13,581 nucleotides of DNA from an uncultured Lachnospiraceae bacterium (GTDB lineage: Bacteria; Bacillota; Clostridia; Lachnospirales; Lachnospiraceae): contig CAKQXY010000070.1 in NCBI GenBank assembly GCA_934292725.1, forward strand, positions 1-13,581. The letters run 5' to 3'. Each line of letters begins with the position of its first letter. Position 1 is the stretch's first letter. The position numbers were made by a program, and so were the translations under genes. The notes beneath the pieces are model-generated. The model had not been told where the DNA came from. It did no database searches and saw only the letters and a program-made list of their open reading frames with translations. Shown piece by piece: positions 13,162 to 13,581 of the stretch.

Positions 13162-13488
13162 TTAAGCAATTCCAAGACTGCGTCTATACTCCATCGGACT
13201 CAAACCCCCTAACGACAGTTTGATCCTTTTATCTCTATACCATTGCATATATTGGTTTATAATGCTGATAAATTCTTCTACTGAAATTTTATCCCATTTT
13301 TCACCATAGAACATTTCATTTTTCATTCGTCCAAAAAATCCTTCACATGCCGAGTTATCTGGCGAACAGCCCTTTTTGGACATTGATCTTGTCAGGCCAG
13401 CTTCATCCATTCGCTGAATTCAACCTGACCAGCGATAATGGCATCCTCTATCACTATGAACGATTGGATGCTCATTTTCTTTTAAAAA
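13162..13488 (-). pseudogene. Truncated IS3-family transposase (IS150-like), C-terminal part, with internal stop
   Basis: The last about 108 codons of an IS3-type DDE integrase remain. HSDRGCHYRW carries the second catalytic Asp. SKKGCSPDNSACEGFFGRMKNE carries the catalytic Glu after the NSACE motif, here split as SKKGCSPDNS and ACEGFFGRMKNE. The C-terminal LSPMEYRRSLG is typical. A TGA (13420-13422) replaces a codon that in relatives is usually Trp, in the segment between CHYRWSG and IQRMDEAG. The homologous sequence stops at LKENEHPIVH (about 13488), exactly where dispersed-repeat copy 9 begins, so the N-terminal two thirds are missing. With the internal stop and truncation it cannot be functional. 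The IS terminal repeat near 13130-13150 is not resolved. Confidence 0.85.
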
Positions 13489-13489
13489 A

Positions 13490-13508
13490 GTGCCTGTCCC
13501 CGGCAAAA
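13490..13508 (+). repeat. Dispersed repeat, copy 9 (A-run subtype), at the IS3 breakpoint
   Basis: A complete core, GTGCCTGTCCCCGGCAAAA, preceded by a short A-run as in copy 6. It marks the point where transposase homology ends. Confidence 0.85.
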
Positions 13509-13538
13509 CGGCGGCTCTGATTTTTCTCAAAGCCGCCG
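13509..13538 (-). terminator. GC-rich hairpin, possible minus-strand terminator
   Basis: CGGCGGCT (13509-13516) pairs over eight bases with AGCCGCCG (13531-13538). On the minus strand it is followed by TTTTGCC, so it could end a transcript entering from beyond the right edge. On the plus strand there is no T-run. The remaining bases to 13581 hold nothing I recognise. Confidence 0.45.
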
Positions 13539-13581
13539 CTTCATAGGCGCATGGAAATGTGTCTGCTGGACGACGGCTTTT

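Noticed and set aside
84..13508. Dispersed 19-bp repeat as a second CRISPR or as integron attC sites
   Set aside because: Spacing is irregular (about 0.1 to 6 kb) and there is no spacer pattern. It lacks the paired R and L boxes of attC and no integrase is present.
1..13581. tRNA or rRNA genes
   Set aside because: Scanning by eye found no cloverleaf with a GTTCRANNC arm and CCA end, and no rRNA-like conserved blocks.

Overview
The window looks like the chromosome of a low-to-moderate GC Gram-positive gut-type Firmicute, most likely Clostridia/Lachnospiraceae. The reasons are strong AGGAGG-type ribosome binding sites, AT-rich intergenic DNA, sigma-A-like promoters, and the families present (intracellular glycosidases, YtcJ-like amidohydrolase, HigBA-type toxin-antitoxin pair, IS3 transposase fragment, group II intron relic). 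The genus cannot be fixed by eye.

Layout. Positions 1-1090 hold no convincing complete gene. They contain a possible partial ORF at the left edge, a good sigma-A promoter (233-261), two perfect palindromes, a three-repeat CRISPR array without cas genes (411-593), several copies of a dispersed short repeat, and the 3' end (domains V and VI) of a group II intron (905-977). Positions 1091-3670 carry a tyrosine phosphatase of the Y_phosphatase3 type and a GTG-initiated amidohydrolase, separated by a 12-bp degenerate tandem repeat. Positions 3817-7537 carry a GH74-like Asp-box protein without a signal peptide and a PfkB sugar kinase. A relic of a PD-(D/E)XK nuclease-domain protein follows, then a terminator between convergent genes. 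Positions 7720-9976 are on the minus strand: an imidazolonepropionase/prolidase-like amidohydrolase and an alpha/beta hydrolase upstream of it. The AT-rich spacer 9977-10643 separates these from a plus-strand GH30 glycosidase (10650-12293). The spacer holds hairpins, a 12-bp inverted repeat around a duplicated segment, a promoter, and a 25-codon leader ORF. The right end has a HigBA-type toxin-antitoxin operon with a near-consensus promoter and a palindrome between -35 and -10, then a broken IS3-family transposase.

The thread through the window is a short repeat, core GTGCCTGTCCCCGGCAAAA. It occurs eight times plus one half copy, always in the same orientation and always outside intact genes. 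A copy lies in the gap upstream of five of the six plus-strand genes or gene pairs (all except GH30). Copies or half copies also sit at breakpoints: the end of the CRISPR array, the end of the group II intron relic, and the truncation point of the IS3 transposase. It resembles REP-type elements mobilised by Y1 (RAYT) transposases, but no such transposase is in view.

Functionally, 3817-12293 looks like an intracellular carbohydrate-processing set (GH74-like protein, sugar kinase, amidohydrolase, esterase-like hydrolase, GH30 with an NEP acid/base motif). No transporter or regulator is present, and gene orientations are mixed, so a single pathway is only an inference.
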